Assembly (NCBI RefSeq): GCF_026072635.1
Contig: NZ_AP023081.1
Span: 5,638,501-5,702,500, forward strand
Length of the DNA stretch: 64,000 nucleotides
Source of the DNA: Pseudomonas solani
GTDB taxonomy: Bacteria; Pseudomonadota; Gammaproteobacteria; Pseudomonadales; Pseudomonadaceae
Direction: 5' to 3'
Both the position numbers and the translations under genes were made by a program. Shown here piece after piece: positions 43,079 to 52,080 of the stretch (position 1 is the first letter of the stretch; every line of letters begins with the position of its first letter). The notes under the pieces were generated by a model. The model made no database searches. It was not told the DNA's origin and saw only the letters and a list, made by a program, of their open reading frames with translations.

Positions 43079-45540
43079 CAGAACGCCAGGCTCACGCGGC
43101 CGTAGTAGTAGCCGCCACCCAGGCCGTAGGGCGAGAACATGCCGTACTCGTAGGTGCCGGCCCAGGGCACGATGCCGATGCTGTCCGGGTATTCGTCGAA
43201 CAGGTTGTTGGCGCCCAGGGCCACGGTGAGGTTCTGGGTGACGTCGTAGGCGACGTCGATATCGGTGATCCACTTGGCGCTGTAGGTGCGGTCGTTGGCC
43301 GGGATGTTCGAGCCTTCGGTGTATTCGCCGTAGCGGGTCAGCGTCAGGTTCAGGGTCCAGTCGTCCACCTTATAGTTGGTGTTGAGGATCCACTTGTCCT
43401 TGGGCGTGGCCTTGGTCAGGTCGGTCTGCTGCTGGCGGTCGAAGAGCACGTAGCCGGCGCCCAGGCTGGAGAGCTCGGACGGCGTCTCGGCGAGGTCGCG
43501 GATGGTGGTCTTGTTGTGGTTGTAGGCCAGGCTCCAGCGCACGGTGCCGTATTCGTCCAGCGGCTGGCGGTACTCGGCCACCAGGTCGACGCCCTTGGTG
43601 CGGGTGTCGGCAGCGTTGGCGAAGTACTGGCCGGAGAGGTTCGGCGACAGGCCGTTGGCGACCAGGATCGCCGACACCGCGGAGCCGGTGAGCACGCCGG
43701 TCTGCAGGATGCGGTCGTCGATGTCGATCAGGTAGAAGTCGGCGGTCAGGCGCAGGCGGTCGGTGGGTTCGGCGGTGAAGCCCAGGCTGTAGTTGCGCGA
43801 GGTTTCCGGCTCCAGGGTCTCGGCACCGAGGGCGATGGCTTCCGGCGAGCCGGGGCGCATCTGCTTGGTGCGCGCGGTGGTGGTGGAGCCGCCGCTGCCG
43901 AAGATGGTCACCGAGCTGGTGGAGGAGAACACGTTCTGCGCCAGGGACGGCGCGCGGAAGCCGTTGCTCACCGCCGCCCGCACCGCATAGCCGGGGGCGA
44001 ACTCGTAGCGGGTGGTGAACTTGCCGCTGGTGGTCTCGCCGATGTCCTGGTTGTACTTCTCGTGGCGCAGGGCGAAGGCGGTGTACCACTCCGGCGTGAT
44101 GTTGAGCCCGAAGTCCACATAGGCGGCGCCGCTGTGGCGGATCATGTCGCCGGCGTCCTCGGGGGTGGTGCCGTTGACCGAGAACAGGCCCGGGTCCGGC
44201 CGCGTGCCGGCGCTGGGGCCGCTGGGGATCACGTAGCTGCCGTAGTTGTAGGAGTTGGGTTCACCCTCGGTGAGCTCGTATTTCTCCCAGCGGTATTCGA
44301 TGCCGAAGGAGGTTTCCAGCGGGCTGCTCCAGCCGATGTCCAGGGCGCGGCTGAAGTCCAGGTTGGTGGTCCACTGGTCGAAGATCTCGTCGGTCAGGTG
44401 GAAGCGGCGCTGGCTCCGCAGCGGGTCGTTGGAGAGGTTGATGTTGTTGTCGGTGTAGAGCTTGGCCTTGTCGCGGCCGTAGGTGGTGGAGAGGTCCCAG
44501 TCCCAGTCGGCGGCCAGGCCCTTGATGCCGCCGAGGAACTGGTAGTCGGTCTCCTCCACTTCGCGGGTGGCCTGGCCGCCCTTGGGGTACGGCGCATTGG
44601 GCAGCCAGTTGGTGGCGGTGATGTCGGTGGGCGCGCGGTGGCCGAGTACCTTCTTGCCGTCGCGGTAGCTCAGGGTGGAGAAGGAGTAGAGCTTGAGGTC
44701 CTCGCCCAGGGGCAGCTCCAGGTTGTAGGCGCTGCTGTAGGTGCGGTCGCGGCCCAGGCCGTATTCCTCGCCCCAGCCGTGGCGCTGGGTGATGCGCGGG
44801 TCCGGCTGGCCGTTGGCGAGGGTGCCGAAGTTGCCGCGCACGGCGCCGGCGCGGTCGTAGGGTTCCTGCACCTTGGCGTCGAAGGAGAGGTTGAAGAAGC
44901 CGCCCTCCCCCAGGCCGAAGCCGAAGTTGGCCGCCTCGTGGCCAGTGGTGCCGTCGCCGCTGTAGTACTGGCCGAGGGAGCTGTCCGAGGTGATGCCTTC
45001 CGCGTCCTTCTTGAGGATGATGTTGATCACCCCGGCGATGGCGTCGGAGCCGTACTGGGCGGCGGCGCCGTCACGCAGCACCTCGATGCGCTCGATGGCG
45101 GCGGTGGGGATCAGGTCCAGGTCCACCGGCACGGCGGCGGTGCCGACCCGGGCGTTGTTGTTGATCATCGCGGTGTTATGGCGGCGCTTGCCGTTCACCA
45201 GGATCAGCACCTGGTCACCACCCAGGCCGCGCATGCTGATGCCGCGCACCAGGAAGGCGGTGCCACCGCCGTTGATGGTGGGCGCGTTGAAGGACGGCAG
45301 CAGGCGCGTGAGCATGTCCTTGAGGCCGTTCTGGCCGCTGGTTTTCAGTTGCTCACCGGAGATCACATCCACCGGCGCGGGGCTGTCGGTCACGGTGCGC
45401 TGCTGGCTGCCGCGCACGCCGGTCACCACCACCGTGGACAGGGTCGGGTCGCTGGCGGCCACAGCCTCGCCGCCCAGGGCGAGGAGCAGCGCGGCGCTGA
45501 TCGGGGAAAGCGAGAAGGTCTTGCTGAAGGCGTTACGCAT
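43078..45540 (-). CDS. TonB-dependent outer-membrane receptor
   Basis: An 820-residue receptor with signal peptide (MRNAFSKTFSLSPISAALLLALGGEAVAA), TonB-box/plug region (STVVVTGVRGSQQ; VDVISGEQLK; MRGLGGDQVLILVNGKRR; IERIEVLRDGAAAQYGSDAIAGVINI) and a long beta-barrel ending in SLAF with a terminal phenylalanine. No STN signalling domain is present. It lies between an exported RidA and a substrate-binding protein, so it may import the substrate or product of the exported amine oxidase. Ligand unknown. Confidence 0.9.
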   Translation of the reverse strand: MRNAFSKTFSLSPISAALLLALGGEAVAASDPTLSTVVVTGVRGSQQRTVTDSPAPVDVISGEQLKTSGQNGLKDMLTRLLPSFNAPTINGGGTAFLVRGISMRGLGGDQVLILVNGKRRHNTAMINNNARVGTAAVPVDLDLIPTAAIERIEVLRDGAAAQYGSDAIAGVINIILKKDAEGITSDSSLGQYYSGDGTTGHEAANFGFGLGEGGFFNLSFDAKVQEPYDRAGAVRGNFGTLANGQPDPRITQRHGWGEEYGLGRDRTYSSAYNLELPLGEDLKLYSFSTLSYRDGKKVLGHRAPTDITATNWLPNAPYPKGGQATREVEETDYQFLGGIKGLAADWDWDLSTTYGRDKAKLYTDNNINLSNDPLRSQRRFHLTDEIFDQWTTNLDFSRALDIGWSSPLETSFGIEYRWEKYELTEGEPNSYNYGSYVIPSGPSAGTRPDPGLFSVNGTTPEDAGDMIRHSGAAYVDFGLNITPEWYTAFALRHEKYNQDIGETTSGKFTTRYEFAPGYAVRAAVSNGFRAPSLAQNVFSSTSSVTIFGSGGSTTTARTKQMRPGSPEAIALGAETLEPETSRNYSLGFTAEPTDRLRLTADFYLIDIDDRILQTGVLTGSAVSAILVANGLSPNLSGQYFANAADTRTKGVDLVAEYRQPLDEYGTVRWSLAYNHNKTTIRDLAETPSELSSLGAGYVLFDRQQQTDLTKATPKDKWILNTNYKVDDWTLNLTLTRYGEYTEGSNIPANDRTYSAKWITDIDVAYDVTQNLTVALGANNLFDEYPDSIGIVPWAGTYEYGMFSPYGLGGGYYYGRVSLAF

Positions 45541-45606
45541 CACGGGACTTCCTGTAGGCGACCGCAACCCGGCCGCATCTGGCTCGTTCAATGGGGAGGG
45601 AGTGGA

Positions 45607-46101
45607 TCAGCGGGCCTTGGCGGCCACCGCCTCGACCTCGATCAACGCACCGGGCAACACCAGCCCGGCCACCTGCACCGTGGTGCGGGTCGGCTTCAGC
45701 GGCTGCTTCTCGCTGCCGAAGAACTGCCGGAAGCCGCGCTGCAGGCCCTCGAAGTCCATGCGCCCATCGAGCTTCGGGTCACCCACCAGGTACACCCGCA
45801 GTTGCACCACATCGCCCAGGCCGAGCCCGCGCGGCGCCAGGGCGGCCTCCACCTTGCGCAACACGGCGATGGTCTGTGCCTCGGTGTCGCCGGCGGCGCG
45901 CAGGTCATCCTTGGCGGCCTTGGGATCGGCCGGGTCAGGGAGGATGCCGGAGACGAAGGTCAGCGCCGTGCCGGCCGGCAGGGTCGCCGACTGCAGGATC
46001 GGCGAGTTGGGATAGGTCGAAGGCACCCGCTCGATCTCCGCGGCGTGGCCAGCGGCGGCGAAAAGGACCCCCAACCCCAGAAGGGCGTGTTTGAAAAGCA
46101 T
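45607..46101 (-). CDS. RidA/YjgF-family protein with signal peptide
   Basis: A 164-residue RidA-like protein with an export signal (MLFKHALLGLGVLFAAAGHA-A). RidA proteins hydrolyse reactive imines released by amino-acid-handling enzymes. Family text includes TFVSGILPDP, RKVEAALAPRGLGLGDVVQLRVYLVG and GALIEVEAVA, with a conserved arginine. Most RidA proteins are cytoplasmic, so export is notable. It lies 3' of an exported amine oxidase, whose imine products it could remove. Confidence 0.82.
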   Translation of the reverse strand: MLFKHALLGLGVLFAAAGHAAEIERVPSTYPNSPILQSATLPAGTALTFVSGILPDPADPKAAKDDLRAAGDTEAQTIAVLRKVEAALAPRGLGLGDVVQLRVYLVGDPKLDGRMDFEGLQRGFRQFFGSEKQPLKPTRTTVQVAGLVLPGALIEVEAVAAKAR

Positions 46102-46188
46102 CGCGAAAGCTCCAAGGTTTTCAACGCCAGCCTCGGAGGTCCGCTACCTGGCAACTAGGTTCTGGTTATGGATGCGGCGCGGCGTGGT

Positions 46189-47775
46189 TCAGGCCGTTTG
46201 CCGGTGTTGCGACGTGCCTTGCGCACGCTCGAAGATATTCCGCACCACGCGCCGGGCAGCGCCGGCGGCGGCTTCCTGCCAGATGCCCACGCCGCTGTGG
46301 GCGAGGCCGTCGCTGGTCAGGTGCACCCGGCCCTGGGCCTGGTTGAGCAGGCCGTAGTCCGGCTCCGCCACCTCGTGGCTGATCCAGGGGCCGAGGCTGT
46401 GGGGAATGCGGTTCCAGGCGATGGCCAGCGGCTTGCGCAGGTTCTGCCCGTGGCCGGGGTGCAGCAGCTCCACGGCCTGGCGCGACAGGGCGATCTGCTC
46501 GTCGATGCCCTTGTCGCCGAATTTGCGCGCCACCTCGCCGTTGTTGTACGCGGCGATGAGGATGCCCTCGGCCTGGTTGAAGCCGCCGCTGGGGTACCAG
46601 AGCCCGGAAGACTCCTGGTTGATAAAGGACAGCCCGCCGTAGATCTGGTAGTCGGTCTCCCAGAAGCGCCGAGACTGCCAGGCCACCTTGTTGGCGTAGC
46701 CGAACTGCACCGCCGAGATCGCCTGGCGCACCGGCGCGGTGAAGTTGGCGTCGATCTTCGCCAGCAGCGGCAACGGCAGCGCGATCACCGCGTAGTCGCT
46801 GGTCACCCGCTGCTCGCGGCCGCTGCGACGGTCCAGGTAGGCGATCTCCACGCGGTCCTCATGGTTGCGGATGGAGCGCACCTCGGCGCCCAGGCGCAGG
46901 GAGGACTGCAGGTGGCGCTGGAAGGCCGCCGGGATGCGGTCCATGCCACCCACCGGCTGGAACATGGTGGGCGAGAACTCCGGGTACTCGTCGATCATCA
47001 GCGCCGTGCCCAGGGCCGGGTTGAGCAGCGTGCGCAGCGGCAACGGCTCGTTCTTCTGCGCCAGCTGGTCGCCGGCACCGGGCCAGACCTTGTAGCCGGA
47101 ACGGGCCGAGCCGAGGTATTCGAGCTTCTCCGACAGATCACCCCAGGTCTTGAGGAAGCCCAGCAGGTTGCGCCGGTCATCCGCGCTCAGTTCCTGGTCC
47201 AGGGCCTGGCGATTCACCGCCTTGGCCAGCAGCTCGGCCAGGTGGCCGCGGCTGTCGTTCACCGCCTGGCGGATCTGCATCGGCGGAGCGGAGAGGTCCG
47301 GGCGCACCAGGGCGTTGCGGCTGGTGTTGACCAACACCTCCAGCTCCACGCCCAGCTCGCGGCAGTAGCCGAGCATCAGCTGGTGGTGGCTGGGCAGGCG
47401 CGCGGGGCCGGCATTGAAGTAGAAACCCTCGTCGAACTCGGCGACCTGGGTGGTGCCGTCGGTGTACTCGACGCGATCGCCCTTGCGCAGTGTCCAGTTG
47501 CGCCCGCCGACCCGCTCGCGGGCCTCCAGCAGGGTCACAGTGAAGCCCGCCTTGCGCAGCTCGTAGGCCGCCACCAGCCCGCCGATGCCGGCACCGACCA
47601 CGGTGACGCTGGCGCCCTGCCCCAGGCCGCTGGCCGGCTGCAGCGCCGCGTAATTCTCCTGGCTCGCGCCCAGGGCCGGGCTCATCACCCCGAGCATGCC
47701 CATGGCCGCCGTGGCGGCCCGGTAGCCCCCCACGGCACCGATACGGGCGATGAGCTGTCGTCTGGTCAAAGGCAT
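46189..47775 (-). CDS. Tat-exported flavin amine oxidase (monoamine/L-amino-acid oxidase family)
   Basis: A 528-residue FAD enzyme. The N-terminus MPLTRRQLIARIGAVGG carries a twin-arginine signal. The dinucleotide motif is VVGAGIGGLVAAYELRKAG followed by LLEARERVGGRNW. Such enzymes oxidise amines or amino acids to imines, giving hydrogen peroxide and, after hydrolysis, ammonia. ATG 47775 follows GGAGAG. It is the first gene of a four-gene leftward operon with exported RidA, a TonB receptor and a binding protein. The substrate is not predictable from the sequence alone. Confidence 0.86.
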   Translation of the reverse strand: MPLTRRQLIARIGAVGGYRAATAAMGMLGVMSPALGASQENYAALQPASGLGQGASVTVVGAGIGGLVAAYELRKAGFTVTLLEARERVGGRNWTLRKGDRVEYTDGTTQVAEFDEGFYFNAGPARLPSHHQLMLGYCRELGVELEVLVNTSRNALVRPDLSAPPMQIRQAVNDSRGHLAELLAKAVNRQALDQELSADDRRNLLGFLKTWGDLSEKLEYLGSARSGYKVWPGAGDQLAQKNEPLPLRTLLNPALGTALMIDEYPEFSPTMFQPVGGMDRIPAAFQRHLQSSLRLGAEVRSIRNHEDRVEIAYLDRRSGREQRVTSDYAVIALPLPLLAKIDANFTAPVRQAISAVQFGYANKVAWQSRRFWETDYQIYGGLSFINQESSGLWYPSGGFNQAEGILIAAYNNGEVARKFGDKGIDEQIALSRQAVELLHPGHGQNLRKPLAIAWNRIPHSLGPWISHEVAEPDYGLLNQAQGRVHLTSDGLAHSGVGIWQEAAAGAARRVVRNIFERAQGTSQHRQTA

Positions 47776-48093
47776 TGCAGGCACTCTCCTTGATTCCCTT
47801 CCACCGGGCACGGATCGCCCGATGGCGCCCTTCCCTGGCTGCTGCCGGATATCGCATCCGGTTATCAATCAATGCTGTCGAGCTACGAAATAGCTCTATA
47901 TGGAGCCATCCTATGGGGCGGAATTTGATAAGAGAAATACATTTTGAGCATATGCAAATATTAAAATGTTTCATGTTTTAAGATTCGCATACTGCACAAA
48001 ACGCATAATCATCTTGAAACATCATGCCCGCACGCCACAGGGCACGGGCGGCGCGGGGTTGGCTAGGTGGGAGCTGCGGAATGGGATGGCGGC

Positions 48094-48187
48094 CGTAGGA
48101 TGGCGTTGAGCGCAGCGATACCCATCAACACCGGCACACGCCTGCAAATTGCAGCATGGGTTTCGCCACGCTCTACCCATCCTACGG
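48094..48187. repeat. GTAGGATGG-family palindromic intergenic repeat
   Basis: Bounded by CGTAGGATGG (48094) and CCATCCTACG (to 48187), with inner GAGCGCAGCGATACCCATCA and ATGGGTTTCGCCACGCTC. The same family occurs twice near 54.5 kb. Confidence 0.8.
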
Positions 48188-48223
48188 GGTCATTCCTGGC
48201 ACTTCGGAATCCAAATATCTCCC

Positions 48224-48257
48224 TTACATGAAAGATGAAAAAATCTTTCATGTAAGT
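48224..48257. promoter_or_regulatory. 14-bp perfect inverted repeat upstream of the yjf operon
   Basis: CTTACATGAAAGAT (48224-48237) and ATCTTTCATGTAAG (48244-48257) are perfect complements with a GAAAAA loop. It ends 60 bp before the yjfI start codon. It may be an operator or a leader hairpin; the low GC of the stem argues against an ordinary terminator. Confidence 0.5.
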
Positions 48258-48317
48258 AATTGCGCGCCGACGAAAATCGCAGTAATTTGCTCGCCACACC
48301 CTTGAGGAGGAATGCAG

Positions 48318-48974
48318 ATGCCTCGCAAGACCACGACGGACAAAGCAGGCAAGAAGACCACCGGAAGCACCGGCAAGTCTTCGGCCGACTACGTCCGGGA
48401 TATGCGCAACCGGCTCCGCGAAGCGGGACTGGTGAAACGTGAGTTCTGGATCCTTCCCGAGAACGTGAACGCCCTGAAGGGCATCGAGAGAGCTTTACGG
48501 CAGCCCTTCCTGGGTGGCCGAGTCAAACTGGAGGACTACATGACCGAGAACAGCAACTGGACCCTCAGCTCGCTGCACAACGCCCTCGCCGAACTGGCCC
48601 TGGTGGCGTCTGGCGAGATCCTGCTGAGCGTCATCGACGGCGAGCAGGCCGGGCTCAGGCTGACCATGAGCGAGTACGGCGACCTGCCGATCTACCTGGC
48701 AGTCGAGGGTGACCACATCATGGTCGACGCCACCCTGGTGCCGCTTGACCTGGTGAAGGATGCAAACGAATTCAACGCGCTGGTGCTGCGTACCCGCGAC
48801 CTGTTCCCGCTGTCCTCGGTCGGCGTCGAGGTTATCGACGGCCAGGAGGTGTACTCCATGTTCGGCGCCCTCAGCGCCGCCTCGTCGCTTACCGTCATCG
48901 TCCAGGAAATCTACACCCTGGCGGAAAACGTGATCCGCGCCGTCGAAGCCTTCGAAGACCACTTCAAGGCTTGA
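48318..48974 (+). CDS. yjfI: YjfI-like protein (DUF2170 family)
   Basis: A 218-residue soluble protein of the YjfI family, with a basic tail at the N-terminus (MPRKTTTDKAGKKTTGSTGK) then FWILPENVNALKGIERALR and GALSAASSLTVIVQEIYTLAENV. Function is unproven; it is always linked to a PspA-like gene. The ATG at 48318 is 7 bases after GAGGAGG; the one at 48312 is too close. It leads an eight-gene operon. Confidence 0.82.
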   Translation: MPRKTTTDKAGKKTTGSTGKSSADYVRDMRNRLREAGLVKREFWILPENVNALKGIERALRQPFLGGRVKLEDYMTENSNWTLSSLHNALAELALVASGEILLSVIDGEQAGLRLTMSEYGDLPIYLAVEGDHIMVDATLVPLDLVKDANEFNALVLRTRDLFPLSSVGVEVIDGQEVYSMFGALSAASSLTVIVQEIYTLAENVIRAVEAFEDHFKA

Positions 48975-49000
48975 CCGAATCCATTCAAGGAGAAGTTTTC

Positions 49001-49705
49001 ATGAGTATCTGGAAGAAGATCATCACCGCCGTTCGTGGCGGCGCCTCCGAAGTCGGCGAAGCCATCGTCGACGCCAACGCCATCCGCATCCTCGAGCAGG
49101 AAATGCGTGACGCCGACCGCGCGGTGCTGCAGGCCAAGAACGGCCTGGTGGACATCAAGGCCAAGCAGAAACTGTCGCAGCAACGCCTGGAAAGCCTCAA
49201 CGGCGACGTCGCCAACTGGGAAGCCAAGGCCACCTCGGCCCTGAACAAGGGCGAAGAAGGCCTGGCCCTGGAATGCGCCAACCGCATCGCCGAGATCGAG
49301 GCCCAGCGTGACCAGGAGCGCAACCAGTCCGAGCAGTTCGGCAAGCAGGCCGACCTCCTCCACGCCCAGGTCAACAAGGCCGAAGGCCAGCTCAAGAGCC
49401 TGAAGCAGCAGATCGAAATGGCCAAGGCCCGCGAAGTCGTGCAGAAGGCACGCGTCGCGACCGCCGAAGCCACCGGTGGCGCCAACGGCAAGGTGGAGTC
49501 CGCCCTGGACAGCCTCAACCGCCTGCGCCAGCGCCAGGACGAGCAGGATGCCCGTCTGGCCGCCGCCGAAGAGCTGCAGACCGCTGCCAACGGCGGTGAC
49601 CTGGAGCGTCGCCTGCAGGAAGCCGGCATCGGCGCCCAGAGCGGCAGCGGCACCGATGTACTGGCCCGCTTGAAAGCCAAGCAAACCCCGGACGGATCGC
49701 AGTAG
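49001..49705 (+). CDS. yjfJ: PspA/IM30-family membrane-remodelling protein (YjfJ)
   Basis: A 234-residue, almost wholly helical coiled-coil protein of the PspA/IM30 (ESCRT-III-like) family: MSIWKKIITAVRGGASEVGEA start and a long heptad region from about residue 25 to 145. Such proteins oligomerise on the inner membrane and help maintain it under stress. AAGGAGAAG precedes ATG 49001. In E. coli the same gene follows yjfI. Confidence 0.87.
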   Translation: MSIWKKIITAVRGGASEVGEAIVDANAIRILEQEMRDADRAVLQAKNGLVDIKAKQKLSQQRLESLNGDVANWEAKATSALNKGEEGLALECANRIAEIEAQRDQERNQSEQFGKQADLLHAQVNKAEGQLKSLKQQIEMAKAREVVQKARVATAEATGGANGKVESALDSLNRLRQRQDEQDARLAAAEELQTAANGGDLERRLQEAGIGAQSGSGTDVLARLKAKQTPDGSQ

Positions 49706-49716
49706 AATCCGCGCCC

Positions 49717-49740
49717 GGCAGGCGACCCCGGTCGCCTGCC
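49717..49740 (+). terminator. Intra-operon hairpin between yjfJ and the rhomboid gene
   Basis: GGCAGGCGAC-cccg-GTCGCCTGCC is a perfect 10-bp stem with a 4-base loop. No T tract follows, so it may reduce read-through or protect the 3' end of the abundant yjfJ message rather than stop transcription. Confidence 0.5.
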
Positions 49741-49776
49741 CACCACCTACCCGCAAATGGAGTTCGGGGAACGCAG

Positions 49777-50334
49777 ATGGAAACAGGCAAGCGACTCAGG
49801 GTCATCCTGGCACTGGCGGCGATCATGGCCGTGGTCCAGGTGCTCAATACCCTCACCGCCAACAGCCTGGTCCATCACGGCATCCTCCCGCGTACCCTTA
49901 GCGGGCTCCAGGGGTTGATCTTCGCGCCCTTCCTGCACGGTTCCTTCGCTCATCTGCTGAGCAACCTGCCACCCTTCATCATCCTCAGCTGGCTGGTGTC
50001 CACCGAGGGGCTCGGGCGCTATGTCCGCGTGGCCCTGCTGGTGAGCATCCTCGGCGGCGGCATGGTCTGGTTGTTCGCCCGCAACAGCCTGCACATCGGC
50101 GCCAGTGGCCTGATCTTCGGGCTCTGGACCTACCTGCTGGCCCGCGCCTGGTACCAGCGCAGCATCGCCAGCCTGCTGGTTGCCCTGGTGGCGCTCGCCG
50201 GCTACAGCGGCCTGGTCTTCGGCTTCATCCCCACCCCGGGGATATCGGTGGAATCGCATATCGCCGGAGCCGTCGCCGGTTGCATCGTCGCCTGGCTGAT
50301 GCACTCGAAGTCGCTCCTCGAAACCGCCCACTGA
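49777..50334 (+). CDS. Rhomboid-family intramembrane serine protease
   Basis: A 185-residue six-helix rhomboid protease. Key residues: HGSFAHLLSN (oxyanion-site histidines/asparagine), the catalytic serine in GASGLIFG, and the catalytic histidine in ESHIAGAVAG. It cleaves membrane proteins within the bilayer. It is placed between yjfJ and the ion-channel gene, an insertion relative to the E. coli yjf operon. Confidence 0.88.
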   Translation: METGKRLRVILALAAIMAVVQVLNTLTANSLVHHGILPRTLSGLQGLIFAPFLHGSFAHLLSNLPPFIILSWLVSTEGLGRYVRVALLVSILGGGMVWLFARNSLHIGASGLIFGLWTYLLARAWYQRSIASLLVALVALAGYSGLVFGFIPTPGISVESHIAGAVAGCIVAWLMHSKSLLETAH

Positions 50335-50379
50335 CCCCGCCCCCTGAACCACTCGAAAAGGATCAATGGAGTTGATTCC

Positions 50380-51405
50380 ATGTCGCTGATCTTGCTGTTG
50401 CGGCACCAAACCTCGGCTTTCTTCCAGCGCTTCGGCTGGGCCGGCATCGGCTCGCTGCTGGCCATCCACTACCTGGCGTCCTACCTGCTCCTGGCGCTGG
50501 CCGGTGAGCAGCACCTGCTGCAAGGGCAGGACTTCACCTATTTCTATTTCACCACCGCGACGACCGTGGGCTATGGCGACCTCTCCCCCAAGAGCGCCTT
50601 CGGCAAACTCGTCACGGCACTGTGGATCATGCTGGGCGGCATCGCCCTGCTCACTGCGGTCATCGGCAAGGCATCGGCTTCGGTCGGCGAACTCTGGAGA
50701 AAGAACATGAAAGGCCTGGGCGACTACTCCAACCTCAAGGGCCACACCGTCCTCATCGGCTGGGAAGGCGAAGCCAGCGAGCGCATCGTCGAGCTGCTGT
50801 ACCAGGATGAAGCTACGCGGGACGACAGCCTGGTGATCTGCGACGCGCTGATCGAGGAAAACCCTCTGCCCGGGCGCGCCTCCTTCGTCCGTGGTGATTC
50901 GCTGGACAACCCCGTGCTGCTGCGCCGCGCCGGCATCGAGAACGCCGAGCGCATCCTCGTGCACACCCGCTCCGACAGCCTGACCTTGGCCATCGTCCTC
51001 ACCATCAAGGCGATCGGCACGCGCGCCCATGTGGTCGCGCACTTCAACGACTCCGAGCGCGCCGCCCTCGCCCGCCGCTACGCCCCCGAGCTGGAGTGCA
51101 CCTCCAACATGGCCATCGAGATGCTGGTGCGCGCCTCCCAGGACCCGGGCTCCAGCGCCGTGGTCACCGAGCTGCTGTGCGTCGGCGACGGCGCCACCCA
51201 GTTCCGCCATGTACTGCCCGAGGGTTTCAGTGGTACCTGCGGCGAGCTGTACATCCGCCTGCGCCAGGACCACGGCGCCACCCTCATCGGCTACCGCGCC
51301 TCAGGCTCCAGCCGCTTCGAGATCAACCCCGCCAACGCGCTGGAAATCCGCGGTGGGGAAATCTTCTACATCGCCAGTGAACGCCTGGAGGAGAACGCAC
51401 TATGA
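50380..51405 (+). CDS. Potassium-channel family protein with RCK (TrkA-N) domain
   Basis: A 341-residue protein. Two membrane helices flank the selectivity filter TVGYGD (residues ~62-67), and the cytoplasmic part has a Rossmann TrkA-N domain (HTVLIGWEGEASERIVELL) and an RCK-type C-terminal region. It would pass K+ or a similar cation under ligand control. It overlaps yjfK by ATGA, so it belongs to this operon. Confidence 0.88.
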   Translation: MSLILLLRHQTSAFFQRFGWAGIGSLLAIHYLASYLLLALAGEQHLLQGQDFTYFYFTTATTVGYGDLSPKSAFGKLVTALWIMLGGIALLTAVIGKASASVGELWRKNMKGLGDYSNLKGHTVLIGWEGEASERIVELLYQDEATRDDSLVICDALIEENPLPGRASFVRGDSLDNPVLLRRAGIENAERILVHTRSDSLTLAIVLTIKAIGTRAHVVAHFNDSERAALARRYAPELECTSNMAIEMLVRASQDPGSSAVVTELLCVGDGATQFRHVLPEGFSGTCGELYIRLRQDHGATLIGYRASGSSRFEINPANALEIRGGEIFYIASERLEENAL

Positions 51406-52064
51406 GCAAACTCAAGCGCTGGCTGGGCCTGGAGCCGCCGCTGCCCTCGGCCGACGCGCGCCGCCACCCCAGTGACAGCCGCCCCCTGGGGCTGGCGTCT
51501 GGCCGCATGCTCTGCCTGGACCCTTCGCTGGCGACGCTGCTCGAAGGCCAATCCCACGTCACCCTCCCCGGCGACGAGAAGATCTGGGCCGTCGGCACCA
51601 TCGAGCTCGGCCAGTCCACGCGGATCAAGCGCTACTACCTGGACAATGAGGATTACTTCCTGCAGGTGATCATGAACGGCCCGCAGGACAGCGATATCGA
51701 GGCGGTGATCCTGTTCGGTTACCACCAGGTCACCCCCATCGCCAGCCGTGAGGAGCTGCTGCGCCTCGCCGGGCCCAACGCGCGCATCGGCATGCAGGTC
51801 TACGAGCTGGAGGGCGAGGAATACGGCCGCCAGTGGGGCAGCGAAGATGGCCAGACCGAACTGGTGCCCTTGCACGAATACGTCGTCAGCCCAGACGCCA
51901 GCTACGGCGTCGAGCATCAAAGCATGCTCTACGCCCGCGAGATCGGCTTGCTCAACCGGAGGGAGTTCCTGCTCTTCTCGGTGGAGGAAGACGAAGAAGG
52001 TGCCATCGCCCTGACCACCGCCGTGGGCGTGACACTGCAGATCACCGACATCCAAGTTCTCTGA
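51402..52064 (+). CDS. yjfK: YjfK-like protein (DUF2491)
   Basis: A 220-residue soluble protein of the YjfK/DUF2491 family (MSKLKRWLGLEPPLP start; WAVGTIELGQSTRIKRYYLDNEDYFLQV in parts; REFLLFSVEEDEEG). Function unknown; consistently encoded with YjfI, YjfJ and YjfL. Confidence 0.82.
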   Translation: MSKLKRWLGLEPPLPSADARRHPSDSRPLGLASGRMLCLDPSLATLLEGQSHVTLPGDEKIWAVGTIELGQSTRIKRYYLDNEDYFLQVIMNGPQDSDIEAVILFGYHQVTPIASREELLRLAGPNARIGMQVYELEGEEYGRQWGSEDGQTELVPLHEYVVSPDASYGVEHQSMLYAREIGLLNRREFLLFSVEEDEEGAIALTTAVGVTLQITDIQVL

Positions 52065-52080
52065 CCAAGGAAGATCCACC

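Larger units (their letters stand above)
47776..48317. other. Divergent promoter region with an AT-rich block
   Basis: 542 bases without a gene. The AT-rich block 47880-48010 probably holds the leftward promoter of the amine oxidase operon. A GTAGGATGG repeat and a long perfect inverted repeat (both listed) lie before the rightward yjf operon. Confidence 0.55.

Noticed and set aside
48198..48213. Sigma-54 promoter (TGGCAC) before the yjf operon, expected for a PspA relative
   Set aside because: TGGCAC is followed at the -12 position by AATCC rather than TTGC[A/T], so the match is too poor, and no PspF-like gene is nearby.
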